A DNA stretch of 64,000 nt, from positions 110,467 to 174,466 of the forward strand of contig JAKSKV010000002.1 of the NCBI GenBank assembly GCA_024401555.1, in the 5' to 3' direction. This stretch comes from Paludibacteraceae bacterium (GTDB taxonomy: Bacteria; Bacteroidota; Bacteroidia; Bacteroidales; Paludibacteraceae). This document shows, one piece after another, positions 1 through 9,255 of this stretch. Numbering within the stretch: position 1 is the stretch's first letter; every line of letters starts with the position of its first letter. The notes under the pieces are model-generated. The model was not told the DNA's origin. It worked only from the letters and a program-made list of their open reading frames with translations, and made no database searches. Both the position numbers and the translations under genes were made by a program.

Positions 1-698
1 CAGGCAATACCGGTATTGGATTGGCCATCGCAGGTATCGTGAAAGGCTACAAGGTGGAGATCGTCATGAGTTCCGCCGTATCGGTAGAGAGAAGAAAGAT
101 CATCCGTTCATACGGTGGAAAGGTGATTTTGACAGCAGCGGATGAAGGTACCGACGGAGCCATCCGCATGGCCCACAAACTGGTACAAGAGAACCCTGAC
201 AAATACTTTATGCCAGACCAATTCTCCAATGCGGCCAATTACCAAGCCCACTACGAGGGCACCGCCACCGAAATCTGGAACCAAACCCAAGGTAATATCG
301 ACTATTTAGTTTGCGCCCTCGGAACATCAGGTACCATCATGGGCATTTCGAAATTTCTAAAGCAACACAAACCAGACATCAAGGTAGTCTGCGCCCACCC
401 GATCAAGGGACACTACATCCAGGGATTGAAGAACATGGAGGAGGCCATCGTTCCCGCCATCTACGATCCCTCCAGGATCGACGTACAGATCATGGTCGAG
501 AGTGAGGAGGCTATTGAGATGTCCAGAAAGATCATCGCCAACGAGGGAATTTTCGCTGGAATGAGTAGTGGCGCCGCCCTACTCGCAGCTATCAAAATTG
601 CAGAGAAAATCGAGAAGGGAAACATCGTCGTCGTCTTTCCAGACCGTGCGGAAAAATATTTGAGCACAAAGATGTTCGACCAATTTGGAGAGGATTAA
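1..698 (+). CDS. cysM: Cysteine synthase CysM family, 5'-truncated
   Basis: PLP-dependent O-acetylserine sulfhydrylase that makes cysteine from O-acetylserine and sulfide in the cytoplasm. Reading frame opens at base 3 and the start, with the catalytic lysine, lies left of the window; about 232 C-terminal residues remain. Visible are GNTGIGLA near the left edge, the phosphate-binding loop GTSGT, and the C-terminal stretch EGIFAGMSSGAAL followed by DRAEKYLST. That last part resembles the equivalent C-terminal region of E. coli CysM (SSG loop, then DRGDRYLST), so I prefer CysM to CysK. The region before it (GLKNMEEAIVPAIYD) also fits the CysM subgroup. A strong hairpin terminator follows at once. 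The substrate preference (sulfide, thiosulfate or a carrier protein) cannot be read from sequence. Confidence 0.9.
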   Translation, partial: GNTGIGLAIAGIVKGYKVEIVMSSAVSVERRKIIRSYGGKVILTAADEGTDGAIRMAHKLVQENPDKYFMPDQFSNAANYQAHYEGTATEIWNQTQGNIDYLVCALGTSGTIMGISKFLKQHKPDIKVVCAHPIKGHYIQGLKNMEEAIVPAIYDPSRIDVQIMVESEEAIEMSRKIIANEGIFAGMSSGAALLAAIKIAEKIEKGNIVVVFPDRAEKYLSTKMFDQFGED

Positions 699-723
699 AA
701 CCATCTGTCAATTATAAAGCGAG

Positions 724-754
724 AAAGGCATTTCAAAATTGAAATGCCTTTCTT
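724..754. terminator. Bidirectional rho-independent terminator
   Basis: A perfect 13-bp inverted repeat (724-736 paired with 739-751, two-base loop) begins AAAGGCATTTCAA and is followed by a T-rich tract. The A-rich left arm also gives a T-run on the other strand. It sits between the convergent cysM and cation-efflux genes and can end both transcripts. Confidence 0.85.
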
Positions 755-797
755 ATTAATGCCCCACACCTTAAATTAGATTCACACGATCAAATTA

Positions 798-1694
798 TCA
801 ATCCGCCTCTTCATCAGGTTCTATATGAATAGATATCAATGTCTCCTTACCATACTTGGAACGGACCGCATTCTCCGCCAATACAGTAATGTGATGCGCT
901 TCGGAAACGGTCATCTTCGGATCCACGACAATATGGGCACTGATGATAATCGTAAGACCATTTCTACGGGTTTTCAGTTCATGGACATTATCAACGCCCT
1001 CTACAGAGGTGATCAAAGAGACCACATCGTTCTCCACCTCTTCGGGAAGGGAACCTTCCGTTAATTCATGAAGTGCAGGCTGCATCATCTTAACGGAGAC
1101 GACAATGATGAAAATGCTGATCACACAACCCACCAACGGGTCTAAAATCGCCCAATCACCTCCTAACATCATAGCGCCGCCGATACCGATGGCCGAGCCA
1201 ATAGAGGAAAGCGCATCACTTCTATGATGCCATGCGTTAGTGACCATAGCAGGACTATTCACCCGCTTTCCTACCCGTGCCGTCCATTGATAGAGCCCCT
1301 CTTTAACCAATATGGAGACAATAGCGGCCAGCAATGCGATAAATCCAGGGATAGTCAATTCTCCACCATCCATCACCACATTAATTTTCCTCAACCCGGC
1401 AACCATCAACTGCACACCTACGATCAACAACAGAATAGATACTATGACGGTCGCCAAAGTCTCGTATTTGCCATGGCCATAATCGTGTCCCTTGTCCGCC
1501 GCCTTACCGCTCACACGGACCATCACCAAGACAACGACATCACTCACCAAATCACTCAATGAGTGGATAGCATCCGCCATCATCGCAGAACTATTGCCTA
1601 TTAAGCCAGCTACGAGTTTAAAACCTGCCAACAGCAGATTTCCTACCGCACCACCCATCGTGACACGGGAAATAGTTTTTTCTCTATCTATCAT
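798..1694 (-). CDS. Cation diffusion facilitator (CDF/FieF-like) transporter
   Basis: A 298-residue inner-membrane divalent-metal/proton antiporter of the CDF family, likely exporting Zn2+, Fe2+ or Mn2+. Six hydrophobic segments fill residues 10-210. The metal-site motifs are present: DAIHSLSDLVSD around residues 41-52 in TM2 and HHRSD in TM5. Residues from about 210 form the cytoplasmic domain with conserved charged residues (TRRNGLTIIISAHIVVDP and a final HIEPDEEAD). Length and layout are normal for the family. It is a single gene convergent with cysM, 38 bp from the acetyltransferase start region upstream. The metal specificity cannot be assigned: the TM2 site has His and Asp rather than Asp-Asp, which is more like Zn-type members, but this is only suggestive. 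Confidence 0.9.
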   Translation of the reverse strand: MIDREKTISRVTMGGAVGNLLLAGFKLVAGLIGNSSAMMADAIHSLSDLVSDVVVLVMVRVSGKAADKGHDYGHGKYETLATVIVSILLLIVGVQLMVAGLRKINVVMDGGELTIPGFIALLAAIVSILVKEGLYQWTARVGKRVNSPAMVTNAWHHRSDALSSIGSAIGIGGAMMLGGDWAILDPLVGCVISIFIIVVSVKMMQPALHELTEGSLPEEVENDVVSLITSVEGVDNVHELKTRRNGLTIIISAHIVVDPKMTVSEAHHITVLAENAVRSKYGKETLISIHIEPDEEAD

Positions 1695-1732
1695 CCGTAA
1701 TTACAAGAGGTTCAAACCTCTTTTTAGTTAAT

Positions 1733-2347
1733 CTATTGAGCCACCTCCAACTGCAAGCGCTCCAAGAATGCGGAGGCTTCGGCACCATCCATCTGCACAT
1801 GGTGGAATTGGAAGGAGATGGGTAAAGTGGATTTGAAAAATCCCTTGCGCAACTTTCCCCACGCTAAGAACGGGTTGGAAAATCGTCCGGAATACTGATT
1901 CACAATACTATCCAACTCCGTCTCCACCAATGCGGAGGTGCCAATGATCATATAACCATCCAACGAATAGTCCTCACAACTCTCATAGACTTGCGCTGTC
2001 AGTATTCGATAATCGTAGTCGAACTGTTCGATACTCTCGTGGAAAGGGACGTCACAAGTGGAGATTCCTCCGTTTTTGTTTTTTACGATAACATTTATCG
2101 CCAACAAATCATATTGGAACAATTTGCCATCTTCCGGCACCACATAAAACTCCTCCATTTCACAGGCCGCCTTTCCGATCGACCAACAAAGAAGCATATT
2201 CAACTTGAATTTTCCCCTCTTCGCCCTTTTCCGAAGTCGTGTCACATCCAATGTCTTGGTCAGAGTGACCATAGGCATCGGAGAGTTGATCCAAAGTTCA
2301 AAGGCTTGGGATCTATTGGTCTGGCGAGGATCTACCTCTTGTCTCAT
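1733..2347 (-). CDS. CAT-like trimeric acetyltransferase
   Basis: A 204-residue protein of the chloramphenicol O-acetyltransferase fold (CatA type, acetyl-CoA dependent, trimeric, cytoplasmic). The catalytic motif HHVQMDG (residues 182-188, HHxxxDG) is intact near the C-terminus, and LDVTRLRKRAKR near residue 33 fits the family N-terminal region. It is slightly shorter than classical CAT (about 215 residues). Genomic copies like this are common in Bacteroidales and are often not resistance determinants, so I do not infer chloramphenicol resistance. It stands alone between the efflux gene and a glycoside hydrolase, with no mobile element nearby. Confidence 0.85.
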   Translation of the reverse strand: MRQEVDPRQTNRSQAFELWINSPMPMVTLTKTLDVTRLRKRAKRGKFKLNMLLCWSIGKAACEMEEFYVVPEDGKLFQYDLLAINVIVKNKNGGISTCDVPFHESIEQFDYDYRILTAQVYESCEDYSLDGYMIIGTSALVETELDSIVNQYSGRFSNPFLAWGKLRKGFFKSTLPISFQFHHVQMDGAEASAFLERLQLEVAQ

Positions 2348-2396
2348 TGTCTTATTCGATTAAGATGTAACCTTTCATTTAGCAATTCAAATACGG

Positions 2397-4331
2397 TCAG
2401 CGTACATCTGACTTGATGAACCGAACTTTTTTGCCAGAGATGATCGCAATGTATATTCTATTCGACTCGATATTATTAGGAGAGACTTGATGCCCCTCCA
2501 TATCAAAGAAGAGGACATTCTTGACATTCTCCACGTCGTGAAAATTCAACACATCATTCAAGTCGGTAAGAGTATGGTCGGAGAACTTCAACCAATCGAT
2601 ATTGACGTAACTGCCGACAATCTGGAGCTTCAATAGATGCTTGCCTTCGGTCAAAGAGATTGTTCCGACGGGAACCTCGTCATAAATGGACCAATCCTCA
2701 GAAATTTTCGGAATCGAATAGGCTTTCGTCACCTCCTTGCCATCCACGAACAGAGAAAAGCCATCCACTTTTCCGCCATTGGAGACATTGGCTGTCACAT
2801 CGTATTCTCCCCCTTTTTCCACCTCAACGCTATACTCCAACCATTCGCCTTTTTCTGTATAACCGATGGCATATCCATCACCGGCTTTAACAATATCGAC
2901 ACAATCGTTGCGATAGTGCGTTCCACCTTTGTCATCATCGTCATTGTCATAGTAGGAGAAACCCTGTCCGGCCACATCATAATTTTCCGCCTCTATGATT
3001 CCAGGAATAACGGCCGCACTACCACCAAAAGGGGTTTGAGGCACCTCAAGTGCAGTCAGGAAGATACGGTAGGCGTACAATTCACTCTCTATTTTCAAAG
3101 GAATCGTAAAGGTTCCTCCCGATACCGTCACAACCTTCTCCGAAACCACATTGGTTCCTGTCACAGGGGTATCCTTGGATTTCCAGGTAACACATTCGAT
3201 CTTCACATTCACCTTTCCACTCAAGAAATAGGGAACTTTACTAAAGACCACGTTCACATCGCCCACACTATTTCCGCCCACTACGATACTGGCGGTATTG
3301 CGCTTGCGGTCAACCGACGCAAAGGCATCCACATGGTTGCTCTCATCGTTAGGTGGAGTCACCATCGCCATATAACCGGTCATGTCTCCATACCATTTAT
3401 AGAGCCACCAACCGCCTCCCTTCTCATTCTTATCGGTCAACAGACTGCCCAAACGGCCAGGGAGTCCAGTATGCCACCACGAGATGGTCGCGCTCTCCAC
3501 ATTGTTTCGCTCGAACTTAGCGATGAAAGGTACACAATAGCCTGGACAACCCTCATAAGGTCGCTCATAATCATCAGAACCTCGGCTATACTCATTGATG
3601 CAATATTGACGTTCTTTAAGGCCCAGGTCCGATTGAAGCTTTCGTACCGCCTTGACAGCGCCAACAAAACCTTGGGAACCCCACTGGTGCCAACAGATCA
3701 AATCAGGCATACAGTTATTCTTCTTACAGAAAGTCAGGAAAGGAGTCATCCACGCAGATTGGTAATAGGCGATCGCAGGGCCCACAATCTTCGCATTGGG
3801 CTCAATTTTACGGATCAGATCGTAGGTGGGTTTCCAAACTGTCTTGCAAAAATCGTCCACACCAGCGCCCCAGGTTCCATCCGGTTCGTTCCAAATCACA
3901 TAGCTATGGATATTGGTCAGGCCAGAGCTCTGCTTCTTCTTTAAAAGGCGCTCTATCTCACTCAACCATTTAGACTGTCCAGGCCATTGATATGGCCAAT
4001 AAGGTAATAGGTCAGCAAAACTGATCTGCACCTTCGCTGTAGTACCTTTCAATCGGTCGGCCACAATGAAGCCATCGCCAAAATCGTGTTGATTGCCAGA
4101 CTTTCCCTCAGGCGGTTGGCAATACATATAGGGTTTTAGCGGAGCTACCAGCGTGTTGATGTCAGCAGGGATCTTCTCCGTCACGCCATAGAGGGCTCCA
4201 GATGCACAATGGGTTACAGGGCGGATGCTATCAGTCAAATCGACCTTCAACACCTCCACAGCAGAAACATTCCCCACGAACAAATAGAGGAAAAATGAAA
4301 ATATTACGACAAATTTGTTGGAATAATTCAT
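2397..4331 (-). CDS. Secreted glycoside hydrolase with C-terminal CBM6
   Basis: A large secreted polysaccharide hydrolase. A signal peptide with hydrophobic core FVVIFSFFLYLFVG ends near NVSA. The catalytic part looks like a clan-A (beta/alpha)8 retaining enzyme: WNEPDG carries the likely acid/base Glu (about residue 152 counted from the first Met of the frame) and CINEYSRG the likely nucleophile Glu (about 250). A beta-rich linker domain follows. The segment beginning IPGIIEAENYD (about residues 447-600) is a typical CBM6 carbohydrate-binding module. A short tail resembling a degraded sorting or beta domain ends the protein. I chose the Met at 4331 because a -7-like element lies at 4352-4359, very close to the earlier Met at 4340. 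The GH family number and the substrate (xylan or another beta-glycan) cannot be fixed by eye. Confidence 0.8.
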   Translation of the reverse strand: MNYSNKFVVIFSFFLYLFVGNVSAVEVLKVDLTDSIRPVTHCASGALYGVTEKIPADINTLVAPLKPYMYCQPPEGKSGNQHDFGDGFIVADRLKGTTAKVQISFADLLPYWPYQWPGQSKWLSEIERLLKKKQSSGLTNIHSYVIWNEPDGTWGAGVDDFCKTVWKPTYDLIRKIEPNAKIVGPAIAYYQSAWMTPFLTFCKKNNCMPDLICWHQWGSQGFVGAVKAVRKLQSDLGLKERQYCINEYSRGSDDYERPYEGCPGYCVPFIAKFERNNVESATISWWHTGLPGRLGSLLTDKNEKGGGWWLYKWYGDMTGYMAMVTPPNDESNHVDAFASVDRKRNTASIVVGGNSVGDVNVVFSKVPYFLSGKVNVKIECVTWKSKDTPVTGTNVVSEKVVTVSGGTFTIPLKIESELYAYRIFLTALEVPQTPFGGSAAVIPGIIEAENYDVAGQGFSYYDNDDDDKGGTHYRNDCVDIVKAGDGYAIGYTEKGEWLEYSVEVEKGGEYDVTANVSNGGKVDGFSLFVDGKEVTKAYSIPKISEDWSIYDEVPVGTISLTEGKHLLKLQIVGSYVNIDWLKFSDHTLTDLNDVLNFHDVENVKNVLFFDMEGHQVSPNNIESNRIYIAIISGKKVRFIKSDVR

Positions 4332-4351
4332 GAACATCATATTTAACCAAA

Positions 4352-4359
4352 CAAATATA
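4352..4359 (-). promoter_or_regulatory. -7-like element (TATATTTG) before the glycoside hydrolase
   Basis: On the minus strand this reads TATATTTG, matching the Bacteroidota -7 consensus TAnnTTTG, 21-28 bp upstream of the chosen ATG. I see no TTTG box at the expected -33 distance, so support is partial. Confidence 0.35.
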
Positions 4360-4388
4360 ATTCTAAAATTTCAAAAATCAAAAAGAGA

Positions 4389-5174
4389 CTATAACTCTTT
4401 CTGTTCAACAGTTTTCGGCATGGAAAAGTCACCTATTCCATAGTCGATATGGGCCTTCTCCGCCTGGCTGACTTGGTACTTCCTATCCACACGGTAGATC
4501 TTTCCATCCTTGATAAAATTCGCACCCGTCTGGTGGAAACGAAAGGGAATATCTCTACGAATACACTGTTCACGAATCGACAGCACCCATTCGTAGTCAC
4601 AAGGTCGAGCATTAAAGCCTGATTCTCCACCGACTGAGACCTCTTGTATCGTTTCATTCAAATGGGCTGATAGATCGATAGGTTCCAATATAGGCGCCAC
4701 CACAATGGTTTTATGGCGTATGGGCAACGCATTAAATATCGGCAACCGATAGTCCGCCATCTTCTGATTTTCGACGGTACATCCTATCACCACATTATCA
4801 TACCCCTCACCCCAATCATCGGGAAGGCAATCAGCCAAACGGTCAATCCTTTTGGTGAAAAAGATAAAACAGAGGTCACGCCTCTCTTTCATCATCCGCC
4901 AACATTCGGGGCGCCACTCGTCCGCATCCCGCAGAAGGAAGTCAGAGGTGAAACAGGTGAAGACCACCTTGCCAGACTCTATCTTCCAACTCCTGTCTCT
5001 CTTGCGTTTCAACGGGAGGTTGAAGTTACCGGTTTTTCGGGCCATACTACTGGAGATTTCGCTACCATACATCTCATCTTGACGATAGACATAGCAATAT
5101 TTACACCCAGGACTCACTTTGGTGCAACCATGCCACGGGTTCCAATTGGTATATATATCGTAGTTCTCGCCCAT
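4389..5174 (-). CDS. DUF5131 (phage Gp37/Gp68) family protein
   Basis: A 261-residue cytoplasmic protein of the DUF5131 family, named after mycobacteriophage Gp37/Gp68 and widespread in bacteria. The N-terminal WNPWHGC followed by SPGCKYCY gives a C17-x6-C24-x2-C27 cluster resembling a radical-SAM-type iron-sulfur site. Also visible are FTCFTSDFLL, FFTKR, the segment beginning NVVIGCTVENQ and SVGGESG. Together these are typical of the family, whose reaction is unknown. It is monocistronic, divergent from rubrerythrin, with a TACCTTTG -7-like element at 5191-5198 upstream. There are no phage genes nearby, so despite the family name this is not evidence of a prophage. Confidence 0.85.
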   Translation of the reverse strand: MGENYDIYTNWNPWHGCTKVSPGCKYCYVYRQDEMYGSEISSSMARKTGNFNLPLKRKRDRSWKIESGKVVFTCFTSDFLLRDADEWRPECWRMMKERRDLCFIFFTKRIDRLADCLPDDWGEGYDNVVIGCTVENQKMADYRLPIFNALPIRHKTIVVAPILEPIDLSAHLNETIQEVSVGGESGFNARPCDYEWVLSIREQCIRRDIPFRFHQTGANFIKDGKIYRVDRKYQVSQAEKAHIDYGIGDFSMPKTVEQKEL

Positions 5175-5190
5175 AAATCAATTAATATTT

Positions 5191-5198
5191 CAAAGGTA
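5191..5198 (-). promoter_or_regulatory. -7-like element (TACCTTTG) before the DUF5131 gene
   Basis: Matches TAnnTTTG on the minus strand 17 bp upstream of the ATG at 5174. No clear -33 TTTG box is seen at the right distance. Confidence 0.35.
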
Positions 5199-5278
5199 AT
5201 CCATTTTTCAGAACATCTATTTAACAAATAGTAATATTCTTAACTCAAAATTCTATCTACAACAATCATAGAGATGAT

Positions 5279-5286
5279 TATCTTTG
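5279..5286 (+). promoter_or_regulatory. -7-like element (TATCTTTG) before rubrerythrin
   Basis: TATCTTTG fits TAnnTTTG and lies about 80 bp before the rubrerythrin ATG. The bases right after it (CTTTGTAAAAATACAAAG, 5282-5299) form a small inverted repeat at the presumed transcript start, which could be an operator or a 5' stem-loop. A -33 box is not obvious. Confidence 0.4.
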
Positions 5287-5365
5287 TAAAAATACAAAGT
5301 AAGGCTTAACCCTATCATGAAAGTATTTGAAACAGTGAATTATTAACTTATAAAATTAAGATTTT

Positions 5366-5905
5366 ATGGCAACGAAGTATTCTGGAACACAAACTGAGAA
5401 AAATTTGGAGGCCGCATTCGCCGGCGAGAGTCAAGCACGCAACAAGTACACCTACTTCGCCTCTAAGGCAAAGAAGGAAGGTTTCGAACAGATTGCCGAC
5501 ATCTTCCTTAAAACTGCGGAGAACGAGAAAGAACACGCTAAAATGTGGTTCAAGGAGTTGAACGGCATCGGATCCACAGCAGAGAACTTGAAGGCGGCCG
5601 CAGAGGGCGAAAACTACGAGTGGACCGATATGTACGAAGGATTCGCCAAGACAGCCGAGGCGGAGGGATTTCCCGCATTGGCGAAGAAGTTCCGTTTGGT
5701 CGCCGCTATCGAGAAGCGTCATGAGGAGCGTTACCGCGCATTGCTTCACAACATCGAGGCGCAAGAGGTATTCGCCAAGAGCGAGGTGAAAGTTTGGGAG
5801 TGCAGAAACTGTGGTCATATCGTAGTGGGAGAAAAGGCTCCAGAGGTTTGTCCTACATGCGCCCACCCACAAGCCTACTTCGAGGTACACGTGGATAATT
5901 TCTAA
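5366..5905 (+). CDS. rbr: Rubrerythrin
   Basis: Cytoplasmic peroxide-detoxifying diiron protein of anaerobes: it reduces H2O2 to water using electrons from rubredoxin/NADH. The N-terminal ferritin-like four-helix domain (about residues 1-140) has the metal-binding glutamates and histidine in [25 protein letters not shown] and EKRHEERY. The C-terminal rubredoxin-like domain has two CxxC knuckles, CRNCGH and CPTCAHP. The 179-residue length is normal. It is monocistronic with a long 5' leader and a strong terminator. An inverted repeat just after the -7-like element could bind a peroxide regulator, but no regulator is encoded nearby. Confidence 0.97.
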   Translation: MATKYSGTQTEKNLEAAFAGESQARNKYTYFASKAKKEGFEQIADIFLKTAENEKEHAKMWFKELNGIGSTAENLKAAAEGENYEWTDMYEGFAKTAEAEGFPALAKKFRLVAAIEKRHEERYRALLHNIEAQEVFAKSEVKVWECRNCGHIVVGEKAPEVCPTCAHPQAYFEVHVDNF

Positions 5906-5943
5906 ACAAGGCGAGGATAAAAAGCCCAGGTAATCACCTAACA

Positions 5944-5978
5944 AAAAAGGCGGAACTTTTGAAAAGTTCCGCCTTTTT
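5944..5978. terminator. Bidirectional terminator between rbr and nqrF
   Basis: Near-perfect inverted repeat centred at 5961, with core AAGGCGGAACTTTT pairing to its complement and flanking A- and T-tracts. It serves the convergent rubrerythrin and nqr transcripts. Confidence 0.88.
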
Positions 5979-5996
5979 GCATGTATAATCAAGCGA

Positions 5997-7283
5997 TTAT
6001 CCACCGAAATTATCGAAGCGAATCATATCGTCCTCAACGCCCAAGCTGTGGAGCAAATCAAGAACGGTCTTCGCCATCATTGGAGGTCCACACAAGTAGT
6101 ACTCACAATCCTCTGGATTCTCGTGTTGCTTCAAGTAGGTGTCACCCATTACTGGCGCAACGAATCCTGGCGTGTACTTAAGTCCTGCCGCATCAGCCTT
6201 AGGATCTTGACGGTCCAAAGCCAAATGGAAGTGGAAGTTAGGGAAATCCTTCTCCAATTGCAAGAAATCATCCAAGAACGGAATCTCCTCCATCGCACGT
6301 GCTCCATAGAAGTAGTGCATAGGACGGTTACGATCCTCAGGAGCAATACCGTTACCCTTCAACATATGCATAATTTGCGCGCGAAGAGGAGCCATACCGG
6401 CACCACCACCGACCCAAATCATCTCACGGCCTGTTCCATACTGAGGACGGAACTCTCCGTAAGGTCCTGACATAATCACCTTGTCACCTGGCTTGAGGGA
6501 GAAGATGTATGTAGAAGCGATACCACAAGGAACATCCATGAAACCAGGACCTTGATCCTTTGGTTTGAATGGAGGAGTAGCGATACGTACATTCAAAGTG
6601 ATGATGTCACCCTCATCAGGATAGTTGGCCATAGAGTAAGCACGGATGGTCTCGACATCATTCTTTTGCTTGAGGTCGAAAAGACCGAACTTCTCCCAAG
6701 CTGGGAGATATACATCACCGATAAGCGACTTATCGAAATCCTTGTTGTAATCGATATCGTACTTAGGGATACGGATCTGAGCGTAAGATCCAGGCTCGAA
6801 GTTCATGTGCTCACCCTTAGGCAAAGCCACCTTGTACTCCTTGATGAATGTAGCCACGTTCTTGTTGCCAATAACGGTACACTCCCACTCCTTAACACCC
6901 ATAACAGACTCAGGAACCTTGATGGTCATATCACCCTTCACCTTTACTTGGCAACCCAAGCGCCAGTTGTCCTTTTGTTCCTTACGAGAGAAGAATCCTT
7001 TTTCCGATGGGAGGATCTCACCACCACCCTCTTCTACTTGGCACTTGCACTGTCCACATGCACCCTTACCACCACAAGCGGATGGCAAGTACACATTGTT
7101 GACGGCCAACGTGCTCAACAAAGATGAGCCTGATTCAACCTCCAACTCATTTTCACCATTGATGGTGATCTTTGCAGCGCCTGAAGAGACCAAAAAGTTC
7201 TTCGCGACGAGCAAGAGTATTACCAATGCCAAGATGATGACAAGGAATACTACGATACTTGTTAAAATTAATGTTACATCCAT
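5997..7283 (-). CDS. nqrF: Na+-NQR subunit F (NADH dehydrogenase, FAD/2Fe-2S)
   Basis: Electron-input subunit of the Na+-translocating NADH:quinone oxidoreductase. It oxidises NADH on the cytoplasmic side and passes electrons through FAD and a 2Fe-2S centre to the membrane subunits. There is one N-terminal TM helix (residues 3-28), a plant-type ferredoxin domain with cysteines 70, 76 and 79 and a fourth Cys near 113 (RLGCQV), the FAD motif RAYSMANYP, and NADH-binding GGGAGMAPLRAQI and YYLCGPPMM. The 428-residue length is slightly longer than in Vibrio. It is the last gene of the nqrABCDEF operon. Confidence 0.97.
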   Translation of the reverse strand: MDVTLILTSIVVFLVIILALVILLLVAKNFLVSSGAAKITINGENELEVESGSSLLSTLAVNNVYLPSACGGKGACGQCKCQVEEGGGEILPSEKGFFSRKEQKDNWRLGCQVKVKGDMTIKVPESVMGVKEWECTVIGNKNVATFIKEYKVALPKGEHMNFEPGSYAQIRIPKYDIDYNKDFDKSLIGDVYLPAWEKFGLFDLKQKNDVETIRAYSMANYPDEGDIITLNVRIATPPFKPKDQGPGFMDVPCGIASTYIFSLKPGDKVIMSGPYGEFRPQYGTGREMIWVGGGAGMAPLRAQIMHMLKGNGIAPEDRNRPMHYFYGARAMEEIPFLDDFLQLEKDFPNFHFHLALDRQDPKADAAGLKYTPGFVAPVMGDTYLKQHENPEDCEYYLCGPPMMAKTVLDLLHSLGVEDDMIRFDNFGG

Positions 7284-7298
7284 TGTCTATAACCCGTA

Positions 7299-7895
7299 TT
7301 AAATGGTTAAACCAGAGAAACACATAAATGCCATGGCCATCAAACCTACAGAGATGAAGGTGATACCCAAGCCGCGAAGAGGGGCTGGCACATTTGAATA
7401 AGCCAACTTCTCACGAATAGCGGCCAACGCTACGATAGCGACCAACCATCCAATACCAGAGCCCAATGCATATACAAACGACGCACCGATGTTCTCAAAG
7501 TGACGTTGTTGCATGAACAAGCTGGCACCCATGATGGCGCAGTTCACAGCGATCAATGGCAAGAAGATACCCAATGAAGCATAGAGGGATGGGCTGAATT
7601 TCTCCACCGCCATCTCCACGATTTGTACAATACCCGCAATGACTGCGATGAAAAGGATAAAGCTCAAAAAGCTCAAATCAACACCCTCAACAAGCGCATT
7701 AGGAGCCAAGACGTAATTCTCCAACAAATAGTTGATAGGAACAGTCACCAATAACACGAATGTCACGGCAGCACCCAATCCGAGAGCAGTCTTCACATTT
7801 TTCGACACTGCCAAATAGGAACACATTCCCAAGAAGTAGGCGAAAATCATGTTGTCCACAAAGATGGACTTAACTAATAAACTTAAATATTCCAT
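7299..7895 (-). CDS. nqrE: Na+-NQR subunit E
   Basis: Integral membrane subunit (198 residues, six predicted helices) paralogous to NqrD. With NqrD it frames the central iron site and ion path of the pump. The start [23 protein letters not shown] and the motif [16 protein letters not shown] include the conserved Cys-containing segment (GMCSYLAVS). The internal CAIMGASLF carries the second conserved Cys. The gene is 15 bp upstream of nqrF and shares its transcript. Confidence 0.96.
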   Translation of the reverse strand: MEYLSLLVKSIFVDNMIFAYFLGMCSYLAVSKNVKTALGLGAAVTFVLLVTVPINYLLENYVLAPNALVEGVDLSFLSFILFIAVIAGIVQIVEMAVEKFSPSLYASLGIFLPLIAVNCAIMGASLFMQQRHFENIGASFVYALGSGIGWLVAIVALAAIREKLAYSNVPAPLRGLGITFISVGLMAMAFMCFSGLTI

Positions 7896-7916
7896 TTCTA
7901 ACTGATTTTACGAGGA

Positions 7917-8552
7917 TTAATTACTCTTTTCTTGCAAATCAGGGTTCTTAGCACGTTGGAACCAAATGATACAACCGACAATGATCAATGCCATAGGAGG
8001 CAAAACCATCAAACCGTTGTTCATATAACCCAAATCGTACAGACACTCTGGAATGACACGGAGATTAAAAAATGTACCTGAACCGAACAATTCACGGATA
8101 AAACCGACAATCACAAGGATCAAAGCATAACCCAAACCGTTACCTACTCCATCCAAAAAAGACTCCCAAGGCTTGTTTTGCATCGCAAATGCCTCCAAAC
8201 GTCCCATCAAGATACAGTTGGTAATAATCAAACCTACATAAACTGACAATTGAACGCTCACATCGTACGCAAAAGCCTTCAAGACTTGGCTTACGATGGT
8301 TACCAAAGTAGCGACAACCACCAATTGAACAATGATACGAATACGGTTAGGAACTGTATTGCGCAACAATGAAATCACGACGTTAGCTAATGCCACGATA
8401 ATGGTCACAGAAAGTCCCATCACCAAAGCTGGCTCCAACTTGGAGGTAACGGCCAACGCGGAACAAATACCCAACACTTGCGTAGCGACTGGGTTATTTA
8501 CCCATAGAGGGGTAAAAAATGTCTCTTTATTTTTCTTTGAAAATAAATCCAT
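7917..8552 (-). CDS. nqrD: Na+-NQR subunit D
   Basis: Integral membrane subunit (211 residues, six helices), pseudo-symmetric partner of NqrE. The conserved segments NPVATQVLGICSALAVTSKLEPALVMG and TNCILMGRLEAFAM, here quoted only by their ends (LGICSALAV, NCILMGR), carry the cysteines that coordinate the membrane iron centre in this family. It lies 21 bp before nqrE and 12 bp after nqrC. Length and order match the standard operon. Confidence 0.96.
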   Translation of the reverse strand: MDLFSKKNKETFFTPLWVNNPVATQVLGICSALAVTSKLEPALVMGLSVTIIVALANVVISLLRNTVPNRIRIIVQLVVVATLVTIVSQVLKAFAYDVSVQLSVYVGLIITNCILMGRLEAFAMQNKPWESFLDGVGNGLGYALILVIVGFIRELFGSGTFFNLRVIPECLYDLGYMNNGLMVLPPMALIIVGCIIWFQRAKNPDLQEKSN

Positions 8553-8564
8553 ACCAAAACCTCC

Positions 8565-9236
8565 TTATTCATTAAAAAATTTAGCGTACTTAGACAAGCA
8601 AGCGTGCAACATCGCATCAACACCCTTGGATGTGATGGTACCACCAGAGATACCGTCCACCTCATAAGCGTCGTTTGACACCTTACCATTTTTCACAACA
8701 GAGATCTTCACATCTCCACCCTCTTGCAATTGCTTGCCTTCGAAGCTGGATTGGAACTTCTCGGTTGTGATCTCGGCACCCAATCCTGGGGTCTCACCCT
8801 CGTGAGAGAAGTAAGTTCCATAGACGGTCTTCTTGTCAGCGTTGAAACTGATATAGCCCCAGATAGGACCCCAAAGACCAGCGCCATACAACGGAGCGAC
8901 ATACTTGGTCTCTCCATTTACGTTACATACATACAAAGGAAGTTGATCATCGATCTTCTTAGACTCGATGTCAAAACCACCGTTTGATGACACAACGGCA
9001 CCATTTAGATTCAAAATCTGATCAGCGGTTACATACTTCGCATAAGCGCTTTCAGCATCCTTCAACTCATCAGCGGAAATGTTCAACGAAGAAAGGATTT
9101 GCTTCATCTTATCCAACTTCACATTGTTGTCTTGTCTCTCCTTCAAGGAAGAAGCGACGAAAGCCAAGAGGAATGCGACGATAATCACCATTACCGAAGC
9201 ATAACCGATAGTATAACCATTACTATTTGTATTCAT
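8565..9236 (-). CDS. nqrC: Na+-NQR subunit C (covalent FMN)
   Basis: Membrane-anchored periplasmic flavin subunit (223 residues). One N-terminal TM helix (about residues 10-30) is followed by an FMN-binding domain. The flavinylation motif is SGGTITS at residues 197-203, with Thr200 the expected phosphoester attachment site. ApbE, which would attach the FMN, is not encoded in this window. It sits between nqrD and nqrB in the operon. Confidence 0.95.
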   Translation of the reverse strand: MNTNSNGYTIGYASVMVIIVAFLLAFVASSLKERQDNNVKLDKMKQILSSLNISADELKDAESAYAKYVTADQILNLNGAVVSSNGGFDIESKKIDDQLPLYVCNVNGETKYVAPLYGAGLWGPIWGYISFNADKKTVYGTYFSHEGETPGLGAEITTEKFQSSFEGKQLQEGGDVKISVVKNGKVSNDAYEVDGISGGTITSKGVDAMLHACLSKYAKFFNE

Positions 9237-9255
9237 ATTCTTTCGATATTAATGA

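Noticed and set aside
1733-2347. Acquired chloramphenicol resistance gene
   Set aside because: The sequence is only CAT-like, the context is chromosomal and there is no mobile element; xenobiotic or unknown acetylation is as likely.
2637-3944. A 435-residue open frame on the plus strand antisense to the glycoside hydrolase
   Set aside because: It lies opposite a clear CBM6-containing hydrolase with signal peptide; no family resemblance or ribosome site of its own.
4389-5174. Prophage remnant suggested by the Gp37/Gp68 family name
   Set aside because: The family is widespread in chromosomes and there are no other phage genes within several kilobases.
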